Assembly: GCA_020720105.1 (NCBI GenBank)
Contig: DYPF01000005.1
Location: 9,195-41,301 of the forward strand
Origin: Chloroherpeton thalassium
GTDB lineage: Bacteria; Bacteroidota; Ignavibacteria; Kapaibacteriales; UBA2268
Length of the DNA stretch: 32,107 bases
Direction of reading: 5' to 3'
How positions within the stretch are numbered: the stretch's first letter is position 1; the number at the start of each line of letters is the position of its first letter. Position numbers and translations under genes: made by a program. The notes beneath the pieces were generated by a model. It did not search any database, was not told the origin of the DNA, and worked only from the letters and a program-made list of their open reading frames with translations. Positions 1 to 8,027 of the stretch are shown in pieces.

Positions 1-82
1 CAAATTTGATGTTGCATGGAGAAACGAGTTCGAAAAATGGTCGGCTCCGTACTATTTATTTTCACTTGGATATGATTTCTAA
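1..82 (+). CDS. 3' end of an outer-membrane beta-barrel protein (partial)
   Basis: Only the last 26 codons are present, read from base 2 to a TAA at 80-82. The tail ends LFSLGYDF, with alternating hydrophobic/polar residues and a terminal phenylalanine, the usual last strand signal of outer-membrane beta-barrels recognised by the BAM machinery. The complete barrel gene at 29199-29894 ends in the same four residues (GYDF), so the two could belong to related families, but too little is visible to name this one. The stop codon overlaps the first two bases of the octamer array that follows. Confidence 0.55.
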   Translation, partial: KFDVAWRNEFEKWSAPYYLFSLGYDF

Positions 83-256
83 AGTAATAAAGTTGTAAAG
101 TAATAAAGTTGTAAAGTAATAAAGTTGTAAAGTTAAAAAGTTGTAAAGTAATAAAGTTAAAAAGTAATAAAGTTGTAAAGTAATAAAGTTATAAAGTTAT
201 AAAGTTGTAAAGTTAAAAAGTAATAAAGTTGTAAAGTTAAAAAGTTAAAAAGTAAT
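81..256 (+). repeat. Perfect octamer array, 22 units of AAAGTNNN
   Basis: From base 81 to 256 the sequence divides without interruption into 22 eight-base units. All begin AAAGT and end in one of four triplets: AAT, TGT, TAA or TAT. The array fills the whole intergenic gap. Its first unit supplies the last two bases of the upstream stop codon, and its last unit supplies the first two bases of the ATG of the glycosyltransferase gene. There is no spacer of unique sequence, so it is not a CRISPR array. The order of the four variants shows no simple period. A related array of opposite sense lies on the other side of the glycosyltransferase gene. Confidence 0.95.
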
Positions 257-1211
257 GAATATTAGTGCAATAATTATAGGCAAAGATAATTCGGAAACAA
301 TTTTGGACACATTGTTTTCGGTTCAACCCTATTGCAAACAAATTGTGTATGTGGATACGGGTAGCGAGGACAATACTCCGACATTAATGACTCAAAATAA
401 TGCTGAAGTTTATTTCCACAAATGGAATGATGATTTCTCGGAGACAAGAAATTATGCAATTGGTATGGCTCGTCATAATTGGATTATATCTATTGATACC
501 GATGAAGTCCTTATTGAATTTGATTTGGATAAATATTATGAATATTTTAATAATCCTAAAATTGGTGGCATTAATGTAATCTTAAAAAATTACATAAATC
601 CTGATGATTTTAACCAATACACAACTCATAGATTTACTCGGATATTTCGCAATAACCCTGCTTTTAAATTTACAGGACGAATCCACGAACAAATTCGTAA
701 TTCAATCGAAAATGCAGGCTTCGAAATTATTGACACAGATATAACTATTGAGCATTTTGGTTACTTAGATGCCTCGCCCGAAAAGCAAGAGCGAAATCAT
801 AAACTTCTCGAGACTGATTTGCAAGAAAATTCACAAGACATTTTCTTGAAGTATCATTTAGCAAATACTGAATTTAGTATGAATAATTTGCAAGATGCTT
901 TCAAACTTTACAGCGAGATAATTGATTCTAATCAATTAACAATCACGCAGAACGACTTATGCAAATTAAGACTTGCTCAAATTCATTTAAGTAAAAACGA
1001 ATTCAATTTAGCAGAAAGATATTTGATAAATGCTATGGAAAATTCTGATTATGATGGTTTTCGCCTATTTATATTAGCCGCAATTAAAATGAATCAACAA
1101 AAATTTGAAGAAGCACGAGAATTATATAAAAATCCAGTACTTTTAGCGTCAGCTATGGTCGACAAATCCGCAATTGAAACTGCCGAGCAAATTTTCAAAC
1201 AAATTTTATAA
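255..1211 (+). CDS. Family 2 glycosyltransferase with TPR-like C-terminal half
   Basis: A 318-residue protein predicted to transfer a sugar from a nucleotide donor to an unknown acceptor. Residues 1-165 have the GT-A fold signs of the SunS-like branch of family GT2: an N-terminal VYVDTGSEDNT segment (32-41), WNDDFSETRN (57-66), a DxD-type metal/nucleotide-sugar motif DTD (81-83) after WIISI, and GRIHEQI (141-147). The second half (about 190-310) is helical with spacing like tetratricopeptide repeats, common in this branch. No signal peptide or membrane segment is seen, so it probably acts in the cytoplasm. The ATG lies at the edge of the octamer array and has no clear ribosome site outside it; a second array starts at the last base of the stop codon. 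The gene is thus a lone cassette between arrays. Confidence 0.85.
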   Translation: MNISAIIIGKDNSETILDTLFSVQPYCKQIVYVDTGSEDNTPTLMTQNNAEVYFHKWNDDFSETRNYAIGMARHNWIISIDTDEVLIEFDLDKYYEYFNNPKIGGINVILKNYINPDDFNQYTTHRFTRIFRNNPAFKFTGRIHEQIRNSIENAGFEIIDTDITIEHFGYLDASPEKQERNHKLLETDLQENSQDIFLKYHLANTEFSMNNLQDAFKLYSEIIDSNQLTITQNDLCKLRLAQIHLSKNEFNLAERYLINAMENSDYDGFRLFILAAIKMNQQKFEEARELYKNPVLLASAMVDKSAIETAEQIFKQIL

Positions 1212-1384
1212 CATTATACATTATACATTACAAACTTTATAACTTTACAAACTTTACAAACATTAAACATTAAACATTATACTTTACAAACTTTATAACA
1301 TTACAAACATTATACATTAAACATTAAAACATTACAAACTTTATAACTTTATAACTTTACAAACATTATACATTAAACATTAAA
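1211..1384 (+). repeat. Array of 22 AC(A/T)TTA units, opposite in sense to the upstream array
   Basis: Starting at the last base of the glycosyltransferase stop codon, the sequence parses without gaps into 22 units of 7-9 bases. Each begins ACATTA or ACTTTA, followed by a short tail (T, A, AA, TA or CAA). The ACTTTA flavour is the reverse complement of TAAAGT, which recurs in the array at 81-256. Bases 1337-1359 are an exact 23-base inverted match to bases 184-206. The array stops nine bases before the hslO start codon. No promoter-like TAnnTTTG and no clear terminator are seen inside it. Confidence 0.92.
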
Positions 1385-1393
1385 ACAAAATCA

Positions 1394-2308
1394 ATGAAAA
1401 ATATTGAAGAGATAAAATCTAAGTTTAAAAATAGAGATAGAATCATAAGAATACTTTCCGAAAATCAGCATTTCCGAGCGGCTATGATTAGAAATACAAA
1501 TACTGCATTAACAGCACAAGATCGTCATAAATTATCCGAAATACCAGCTAATTTTCTTGCAAGAGCAATGATGGGTTCGGCTTTAATAGCTAACTTTTTG
1601 AAAGGTGAAGAAAGAGCAATTCTGCATATTACTGGAAATGGTTTATTGTCGCAAGTTTATGCGGAATCCAGCCAGATTGGCGAAACACGAGGTTATGTTG
1701 AATTTAATCAAAATGCCCCAAAAGTTGCACAAATCAAAGATATGGATAACGTTCTTGGAATTGGCTTGCTTAAAGTTACTCGTATACTTTACGACCAAGC
1801 AAAGCAAAATTCTGGAATAATTGAGTTAATTAAGAGCGATATAGCGTCAGACTTGGAATATTATTTCAACAAATCCGAACAAATTCCAACAGCTATTCTT
1901 ATGGAAGTGGAAACCGATAGCGAAGGCAGTATTTCAAAATCCAATGGTTTTATTATCCAAGCTATGCCGGGTTGCAAGCACGAAGAGCTGAAGGAAGTTT
2001 TCGAAAAAATTGAGAATCATTTACAACTTGGAAATTTCTTTGATGATACATTATCTATTGAAGAAAATCTGAAAAATGTGTTACCTTTTGATTTTACAAT
2101 CTCTTCAAATCTGCCAATAGACTTTTACTGTCGTTGTTCTAAGGATAATTTCACTAAAGCAATGATAACACTGGACATTAAAGAAATTGAAGAAATGCGT
2201 GAGCAAAATCAAAATGAATTAATCTGCAAATACTGCAATGAGCATTATTATTTGGACGAAGCCGATTTCACAAAAATTATCGAAATAATAAAATCCCAAA
2301 AGAATTAA
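1394..2308 (+). CDS. hslO: Redox-regulated chaperone Hsp33
   Basis: 304 residues, the normal length for Hsp33, a cytoplasmic holdase that becomes active when its zinc-bound cysteines are oxidised. The N-terminal domain shows the family pattern RAMMGSALIANFLKGEER (57-74) and ETRGYVEF (97-104). The C-terminal redox switch carries the four zinc ligands as CRC (Cys246, Cys248) and CKYC (Cys278, Cys281), the expected CxC...CxxC arrangement. All key residues are present, so the protein should be functional. It starts just after the second repeat array, with no strong Shine-Dalgarno sequence. A T9SS cargo gene follows after about 110 bases, so it is probably its own transcript or co-transcribed from upstream. 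Confidence 0.95.
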   Translation: MKNIEEIKSKFKNRDRIIRILSENQHFRAAMIRNTNTALTAQDRHKLSEIPANFLARAMMGSALIANFLKGEERAILHITGNGLLSQVYAESSQIGETRGYVEFNQNAPKVAQIKDMDNVLGIGLLKVTRILYDQAKQNSGIIELIKSDIASDLEYYFNKSEQIPTAILMEVETDSEGSISKSNGFIIQAMPGCKHEELKEVFEKIENHLQLGNFFDDTLSIEENLKNVLPFDFTISSNLPIDFYCRCSKDNFTKAMITLDIKEIEEMREQNQNELICKYCNEHYYLDEADFTKIIEIIKSQKN

Positions 2309-2407
2309 GAGGGAAAATAAAACAACAAAACTTCTACCTTTTTTTCACTTTTTTGTAATATTTTCACTTTTAATTTGTTTTAATATTAATAATTTAAGAT
2401 TTTTTTG

Positions 2408-2414
2408 TAATTTG
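2408..2414 (+). promoter_or_regulatory. Possible -7 promoter element (TAATTTG variant)
   Basis: TAATTTG is one base short of the Bacteroidota -7 consensus TAnnTTTG. It ends seven bases before the ATG of the large secreted protein, so transcription from it would give an almost leaderless mRNA. No well-placed -33 TTTG is evident. Confidence 0.35.
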
Positions 2415-2421
2415 GGAAAAA

Positions 2422-5400
2422 ATGAAAAAGTTAATATACATATTTCTGTTCGTAATTCTAACACTTCCAAATTTTGGTCAATATTGGGAGAAACAAACCA
2501 ATATACCATTACCCTATAATTCTGGCTACTACTTGGATATTTTCTTTTTGCCGAGCAATACAAACTATGTTTGGGCTTGTGGCTTTGACGGTTATGTAAT
2601 CCGCTCCACTGATTATGGTCAAACTTGGAGTGGTTCTACAATTGCTGATCCAGCTTATCATTTAGAATCTATTCATTTTGTAAATCAAAATGTTGGCTTT
2701 GTCTCAGGAGTAGAAGGTGTTTGGAAAACAACTGATGGCGGTGCAAATTTCACTGAAATCACACCATTGGATAGTGCGATTCGGGGTTTTTGGGGCTGTT
2801 ATTTTTTAGATGAGAATATAGGCGTTGTAGTAGGTGGCGGTTGTGATGATTTGCAAAGATTTTACAAAACAACAAATGGCGGGGGAACTTGGACTTTAAA
2901 AACATACAATCAGCCAAGTACTGGGCTTACCGACTTAATACTTTATTCGGACGGCACTGGCTATGCTGTTAGTAGCGGGCAAATCTGGAAAACTACGAAT
3001 ACAGGCTCGGATTGGTTTATTTTTAAAGGAACTGGAGCTACTGTTTGGCAGGAAGAAATATCGATTCTGGGCAATTCAATTGTTCTACCATTTGCTGGAA
3101 TTACTTGTAGCGGTCAGGGAAATGCTGGTGGAGCAATGTTTTCCACTGATTTTGGTAATACTTGGAAAGTTTACAATATGGGTTTCCCAATTTTTGGAGC
3201 TTGCCTTGTTGATGCAAATTCTGCTTGGGCATGCGGTTATGGCAAATCAATTTATTACACTTCCAACTCTGGAACTTCTTGGAAAATGATGAATTGTGGC
3301 ATTAATAGTGGTGATTTAGATGATATTACATTTTTATCTGAGGAAGAAGGTTGGGTGTGTGGCAAGGGTATATATAAACTTAATATAACAAAAATATCAA
3401 ATAATAAAGACCAATTAACCTTTGCAGAATTATGTTATCCCGAAACAAGATTAGATTCTATTAAAATTATCAATAAGTCATTTTATAATGCAAGTTTGCA
3501 AGTGCAATTAACTAATAATGTTGATAATGCTTTCGAAATTGTATATCCTTCATTTACTTCTTCGGTAAATAGTTGTGATTCTGTCGGAATTGCCATAAGA
3601 TTTTTACCAAAAACTAAAAAAGTCTATAATGCAAAGTTGGTAATTACTGCAATTTCTGAAGACGGAAAAACCACATTTTTCAAAGAAATTGACTTATTAG
3701 GAACTGGAAACAAAACTACCATCAGACCCGAAACGGATATTGTAATTGTAGATAGTGTTGCTTGTGGGTACGAAAAATTTGCAAATTTAAAATGGTTCAG
3801 CGATGCGATTTTGGAGCAAATTAAATCAGTAGCCGAATTGAACAATGATAAGGATCAAATTAATTTTGTAACGGATTTACCATTAACTGTTAATCCTATT
3901 GGGACAAATACAGGCTTATCTATAAAATTAATTGACACAGGTTGGTCGGAGCAACTTTTTAAATTCAAATTGCTTCCTTGCTCTATCGACACTATTGTTA
4001 AAGTTCGTGCTTATGGATATTCTCCTATTATTAATTCGGTAGATAGTTTGCATTTTGTTAGCACTTGTTCTGGTAAAATCCGCAAAGTAATTCCAGTTTG
4101 GAATACTGGAAACAGCAACTTAATTATTTCAAAAAATTTAATTGCAAATAACCCAACTGAAGTAAAAATTATTGGATGGAGCAGTGGTAAATCTTTGCCA
4201 ATTAAAATTTCTCCAAAACAAGCCGATTCAATAATAATTGAAATTGATGTAATCAATGAAAAATCTCAAGCATATATTTTGCAATTACATAATAATGACA
4301 AAACACTAACTCGTGGGAATAAAGAAATAATTGATATACTTCTTGTTGCAAAAATGATGACAGAGAATGTTTCTGCACATTCAATTATTGATTTTGGTAG
4401 AGTTTGCCTAAATGGTAATAAAGATACGATAATTATTTTCGAAAATAAAGGAAATATTTTTGCATTATTAGAAAAGATTGATGGATTAGAGAAGCCTTAT
4501 GAGCTACTTTTACCTTGGAATGCTCAAATCAATCCTAACGAAAGTATTAATGTAAAATGTGTATTTAATGGTGAAAAAGTTGGAAAATTCATAGATACAT
4601 TGAAATTAAAAACTGGCAGTTGTAAAGAATTACAAATACTTTTTGTAGGTGAAGTAGTATTTTCTGACTTCGAAATTAATCCTACTCTTATTAATGAAAT
4701 TATCAAAAAGAACGAATCAAAAGTAATTGATGCCAACATAGCAAACACTGGCAATACTGATTTATCAATAGTAAAATATACATTAAAACCACCAGCAACC
4801 GACATAGAGATTACATACGACAACTCTTTTCCATTTCTCATAGCAAATGACCAATATTTTAATTTTAAAATTAACATAAAGTCATTAAATAATACCTCGT
4901 ACAAAGGAGAGCTTTGCTTTACAGCTTATCAGGAATGTTATGTAGAAAAGTGCATACCAATTGAAATATCTAGCATTTCAAGATTTGTTACATTTGGAAA
5001 TAATAGCTCATTCTCGCAAATTACTTGTGATGGATATGCCCAAGACACAATTTTGATTGTAAATAAAGGAACAATATCTGACACAATAACAAATATTTCT
5101 CTTAATGGTGATAAAGAATTTTCACTTGTTAATTTAGTTACTCTCCCCTACTCTTTGCCACAAAACGATTCGATGAAAATCATCATCGAATTCAATTCGC
5201 AATTAGAAGGAGTTTTTAGCACATTTCTTAATATCACAACACTCGAACCAGAAGGTCAATTATTAACAATGCCAATTAGTATGGATTTTAAGAAGTCAAT
5301 TATTTCGATTGATACGAATTTTATTGATTTCGGAATTTTTGAAGTATGCGACATAAGTCAGAGTAAATCAATTAGAATTACAAATACTGGATTACTCGAT

Positions 5401-6606
5401 AATATTATTGATATATCTCCAAGTAATTTACAAAATTATTACGAAATTCTTCCTTTCCTAAAATTTTACATTGAACCAAGTATTTCACGGGATTTAACAA
5501 TTAATTTCCATCCTGACAAAACAAAACAATTTGGCATATTTTATGATACATTGAGTCTAACATCATCCAATTGTCCTCAATATTTTTCAATCATTCTAAA
5601 ATATGAGATTATTAATCCAAAATTAACTTATACGAATAGAAATATTGATTTTGGAATTATTGAAGCTGAAGAAAGTGATCTCAAACAAATAACTATTACT
5701 AATAATTCTACAGTAACGAGAACAATCAACTTGATTAAGCCACTTTCATTGAATGAGTTTAAATTACTAACAGAATTTCCTATTACTTTTGCTCCGGGAG
5801 AATCGAAATTAGTGGAATTTGAATATACATCATTGGTGGCAGGTAGTTTTCTCGATTCAATTATAATTGAAGAATATTCATCTTGCCGTGATACTATTTT
5901 AATTAAAATTAAAGCCCATACACCAGAGGAGTTTTATTCTGCTAAAGTTTGGATAGACAATTACTCAGCTAATGTGGGAGATGCGATTGATATTCATATC
6001 AAAATGTCGCCAATTTTAGAGAAATTGCATCCAACTAAATTATCAACAACAATAAGCTTTGACCCTTATCTATTTTATCCACAAAAAGTGTTTTACAATG
6101 CAAATTCTATTTCAAAATCTTATGAATACTCATATTCTTTTGGAAATCTACTTATTGAGTTAAACAAAGATGAAGCCGATGAAATGTTAACACGAGACAC
6201 TATTTTATTCACTATAGAAGGTAAAGTATTAGCTTCGGATCCTCCTTATACTGATTTAACTATTACAAATTTCGAAATTGAAACAAATAAAAATTACACT
6301 TTGCAGAAAGAAAATGGACTGCTAACCTTGTTGCCGTTTTGTGTTCCAGAAGTGTCTCATAAATTAATTATTTATCCTGAACCAACAATGCAAATTAATG
6401 TTTTGGATAATGAAATTAATTTTGAATTTGACAATATTTCACATTCCGAAAAGCTCAATATTTACAACTCTATTGGAGTAAATATTGCACAGTTTGAAAT
6501 ATACAAACAAACAAAAACCTACAATATTAATTCTGATAGATTGGCAAATGGAATATATTTTGTTAGATTTGATAACAAAATTTTTAAAATAATAATCAAC
6601 AAATAA
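2422..6606 (+). CDS. Large secreted T9SS cargo: propeller, anchor-D repeats, sorting domain
   Basis: A 1394-residue exported protein. Residues 1-20 form a signal peptide ending in FGQ. Residues 20-320 hold about six repeats of the Asp-box/Ycf48 type (for example RSTDYGQTW at 61-69, KTTDGGANF at 102-110, YTSNSGTSW at 279-287), predicting a beta-propeller. The long middle section repeats the pattern of choice-of-anchor-D/ASPM-SPD2-Hydin-like Ig domains (segments such as IDFGIFEV or IDFGIIEA followed by ITNTG or ITNNS). A module near 1175-1300 with VWIDNYSANVGD looks cohesin-like. The last roughly 80 residues (IYPEP, then LNIYNSIGVN and LANGIYFVRF) resemble a T9SS type A sorting domain. It is likely exported by Sec, then moved across the outer membrane by T9SS and attached to the surface. 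Ligand and role are unknown. Confidence 0.85.
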   Translation: MKKLIYIFLFVILTLPNFGQYWEKQTNIPLPYNSGYYLDIFFLPSNTNYVWACGFDGYVIRSTDYGQTWSGSTIADPAYHLESIHFVNQNVGFVSGVEGVWKTTDGGANFTEITPLDSAIRGFWGCYFLDENIGVVVGGGCDDLQRFYKTTNGGGTWTLKTYNQPSTGLTDLILYSDGTGYAVSSGQIWKTTNTGSDWFIFKGTGATVWQEEISILGNSIVLPFAGITCSGQGNAGGAMFSTDFGNTWKVYNMGFPIFGACLVDANSAWACGYGKSIYYTSNSGTSWKMMNCGINSGDLDDITFLSEEEGWVCGKGIYKLNITKISNNKDQLTFAELCYPETRLDSIKIINKSFYNASLQVQLTNNVDNAFEIVYPSFTSSVNSCDSVGIAIRFLPKTKKVYNAKLVITAISEDGKTTFFKEIDLLGTGNKTTIRPETDIVIVDSVACGYEKFANLKWFSDAILEQIKSVAELNNDKDQINFVTDLPLTVNPIGTNTGLSIKLIDTGWSEQLFKFKLLPCSIDTIVKVRAYGYSPIINSVDSLHFVSTCSGKIRKVIPVWNTGNSNLIISKNLIANNPTEVKIIGWSSGKSLPIKISPKQADSIIIEIDVINEKSQAYILQLHNNDKTLTRGNKEIIDILLVAKMMTENVSAHSIIDFGRVCLNGNKDTIIIFENKGNIFALLEKIDGLEKPYELLLPWNAQINPNESINVKCVFNGEKVGKFIDTLKLKTGSCKELQILFVGEVVFSDFEINPTLINEIIKKNESKVIDANIANTGNTDLSIVKYTLKPPATDIEITYDNSFPFLIANDQYFNFKINIKSLNNTSYKGELCFTAYQECYVEKCIPIEISSISRFVTFGNNSSFSQITCDGYAQDTILIVNKGTISDTITNISLNGDKEFSLVNLVTLPYSLPQNDSMKIIIEFNSQLEGVFSTFLNITTLEPEGQLLTMPISMDFKKSIISIDTNFIDFGIFEVCDISQSKSIRITNTGLLDNIIDISPSNLQNYYEILPFLKFYIEPSISRDLTINFHPDKTKQFGIFYDTLSLTSSNCPQYFSIILKYEIINPKLTYTNRNIDFGIIEAEESDLKQITITNNSTVTRTINLIKPLSLNEFKLLTEFPITFAPGESKLVEFEYTSLVAGSFLDSIIIEEYSSCRDTILIKIKAHTPEEFYSAKVWIDNYSANVGDAIDIHIKMSPILEKLHPTKLSTTISFDPYLFYPQKVFYNANSISKSYEYSYSFGNLLIELNKDEADEMLTRDTILFTIEGKVLASDPPYTDLTITNFEIETNKNYTLQKENGLLTLLPFCVPEVSHKLIIYPEPTMQINVLDNEINFEFDNISHSEKLNIYNSIGVNIAQFEIYKQTKTYNINSDRLANGIYFVRFDNKIFKIIINK

Positions 6607-6611
6607 TTTAA

Positions 6612-7991
6612 ATGATAGTAAGAAATCCTTTTTCGGGCGAGGCAATCACAGAAGTTCAAGTATCTTCGGTGGAACAAGCAATTGAATCGATTCAAATTGC
6701 AAAAAAATATTTCGATGTAGAGTTTAAATTCTTTCCTGCTTATAAGCGAGTAGCGATTTTAGAAAAAGTTGCTGAATTGATTAATCAAAACTTGGAAGAA
6801 CTTGCTTTGTTGATTGCTCAAGAAGGTGGAAAACCTTATAAAGATGCTAAAGTTGAAGTGATACGAGCTGTTAGTACCGTGAAGTTGGCAGCAAACGAAT
6901 GCTTTCATCTTGATGGTGAGCAAATTCAAATGGACAAATCTGCAGCTGGCGAAAATGTTATTGCATTTACTCAACGAGAGCCAGTTGGAGTAGTTTTAGC
7001 CATATCTGCTTTTAATCATCCAGTCAATTTGATTTGCCATCAAGTAGCAACTGCTATTGCAGCGGGAAATGTAGTTATTCTTAAACCTGCAGAAAAAACA
7101 CCGTTATCAGCCAAAAAAATTGTTGAGTTTTTTTATCAAGCAGGATTGCCAGAAAAAGCACTTCATTATTTGCTGTTAACGGGTAAAGAAACTCAAATGA
7201 TTGTTTCCAATCCTAATTTAAATTACGTTTCGTTTATCGGAAATGCAGAAATTGGATGGATGATTAGGCGATTGTCTGCCCCTGGAGTAAAAATAACGCT
7301 TGAACACGGTGGTACTGGCACTGCAGTTCTCGACCAAAATGCTGATCTTTCAAAAGCAATTCCATCAATTATTCGCGGAGCGTTTTATCATTCAGGTCAA
7401 GTTTGTGTTTCTACTCAAATACTTTACATTCATTCTGAAATTTACGATAAAGCCATTGAACTTTTGAAAAATTCTACTGCTAATCTAAAAGTTGGAGATG
7501 CTATTCTTCCCGATACTGACTGCGGTCCATTAATTACTGATGCAGTTGTTGAAAAAATGAACTTTTTGGTAAATGATGCAAAAGAAAAAGGTGGATTTAT
7601 CGAAATTGGTGGCGAAAAATTACCAAATCAATGTTTTATGCCAACTTTAATTTCAAATGCTAATTCACAAATGGAAGGTATCACAGAAGAAGTGTTTGGT
7701 CCCTTATTATTTATCAAAAAATATGATAATTTAGATATTGTGATTAAAGATATTAATGAATCGAAGTTTTCCTTCCAAACATCTATTTATTCAAAAGATA
7801 TTGATATTGCCTTGCGATATGCAAAATTAATTGACCAGAAAGCAGTAATTATTAACGAAAGCACTGCCTTTAGAGTAGATTGGATGCCATTTGGAGGTAA
7901 GAAATTATCTGGTTTTGGCACAGGCGGAGTAAAATATTCCATACTCGATATGACCGAAGAAAAACTTATTATTATTAAAAATCAGTTTTAA
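6612..7991 (+). CDS. NAD(P)-dependent aldehyde dehydrogenase family protein
   Basis: 459 residues, typical of soluble aldehyde dehydrogenases that oxidise an aldehyde to an acid with NAD or NADP. The catalytic set is complete: Asn135 in SAFNHP, Lys158 in ILKPAEKTP (cofactor binding), general base Glu231 in LEHGGTG, and nucleophile Cys265 in GQVCVS. FIGNAEIG (208-215) is the cofactor-binding loop. The usual LELGG is LEHGG here, a change that leaves the catalytic Glu in place. The overall look is nearest to the lactaldehyde/succinate-semialdehyde/non-phosphorylating glyceraldehyde-3-phosphate group, but the substrate cannot be read from sequence. It starts five bases after the stop of the upstream cargo gene, so the two are probably co-transcribed, without an obvious functional link. 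Confidence 0.88.
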   Translation: MIVRNPFSGEAITEVQVSSVEQAIESIQIAKKYFDVEFKFFPAYKRVAILEKVAELINQNLEELALLIAQEGGKPYKDAKVEVIRAVSTVKLAANECFHLDGEQIQMDKSAAGENVIAFTQREPVGVVLAISAFNHPVNLICHQVATAIAAGNVVILKPAEKTPLSAKKIVEFFYQAGLPEKALHYLLLTGKETQMIVSNPNLNYVSFIGNAEIGWMIRRLSAPGVKITLEHGGTGTAVLDQNADLSKAIPSIIRGAFYHSGQVCVSTQILYIHSEIYDKAIELLKNSTANLKVGDAILPDTDCGPLITDAVVEKMNFLVNDAKEKGGFIEIGGEKLPNQCFMPTLISNANSQMEGITEEVFGPLLFIKKYDNLDIVIKDINESKFSFQTSIYSKDIDIALRYAKLIDQKAVIINESTAFRVDWMPFGGKKLSGFGTGGVKYSILDMTEEKLIIIKNQF

Positions 7992-8006
7992 TAGGTTAAT
8001 TTTTGC

Positions 8007-8014
8007 TAATTTTG
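8007..8014 (+). promoter_or_regulatory. -7 promoter element TAATTTTG upstream of tilS
   Basis: A perfect match to TAnnTTTG in the gap between the aldehyde dehydrogenase and tilS. The predicted start of transcription would lie about 10 bases before the TTG start and about 20 before the GTG alternative. Confidence 0.5.
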
Positions 8015-8027
8015 AACTTATATTTTA

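Noticed and set aside
81-1384. Arrays as CRISPR or iteron origin
   Set aside because: Units are contiguous, with no unique spacers and no cas genes. No replication initiator is nearby, and the 1211 array has only partial DnaA-box resemblance.
4524-4904. 126-codon minus-strand frame inside the large cargo gene
   Set aside because: Shadow of a real coding frame; no start signals and no recognisable protein features.
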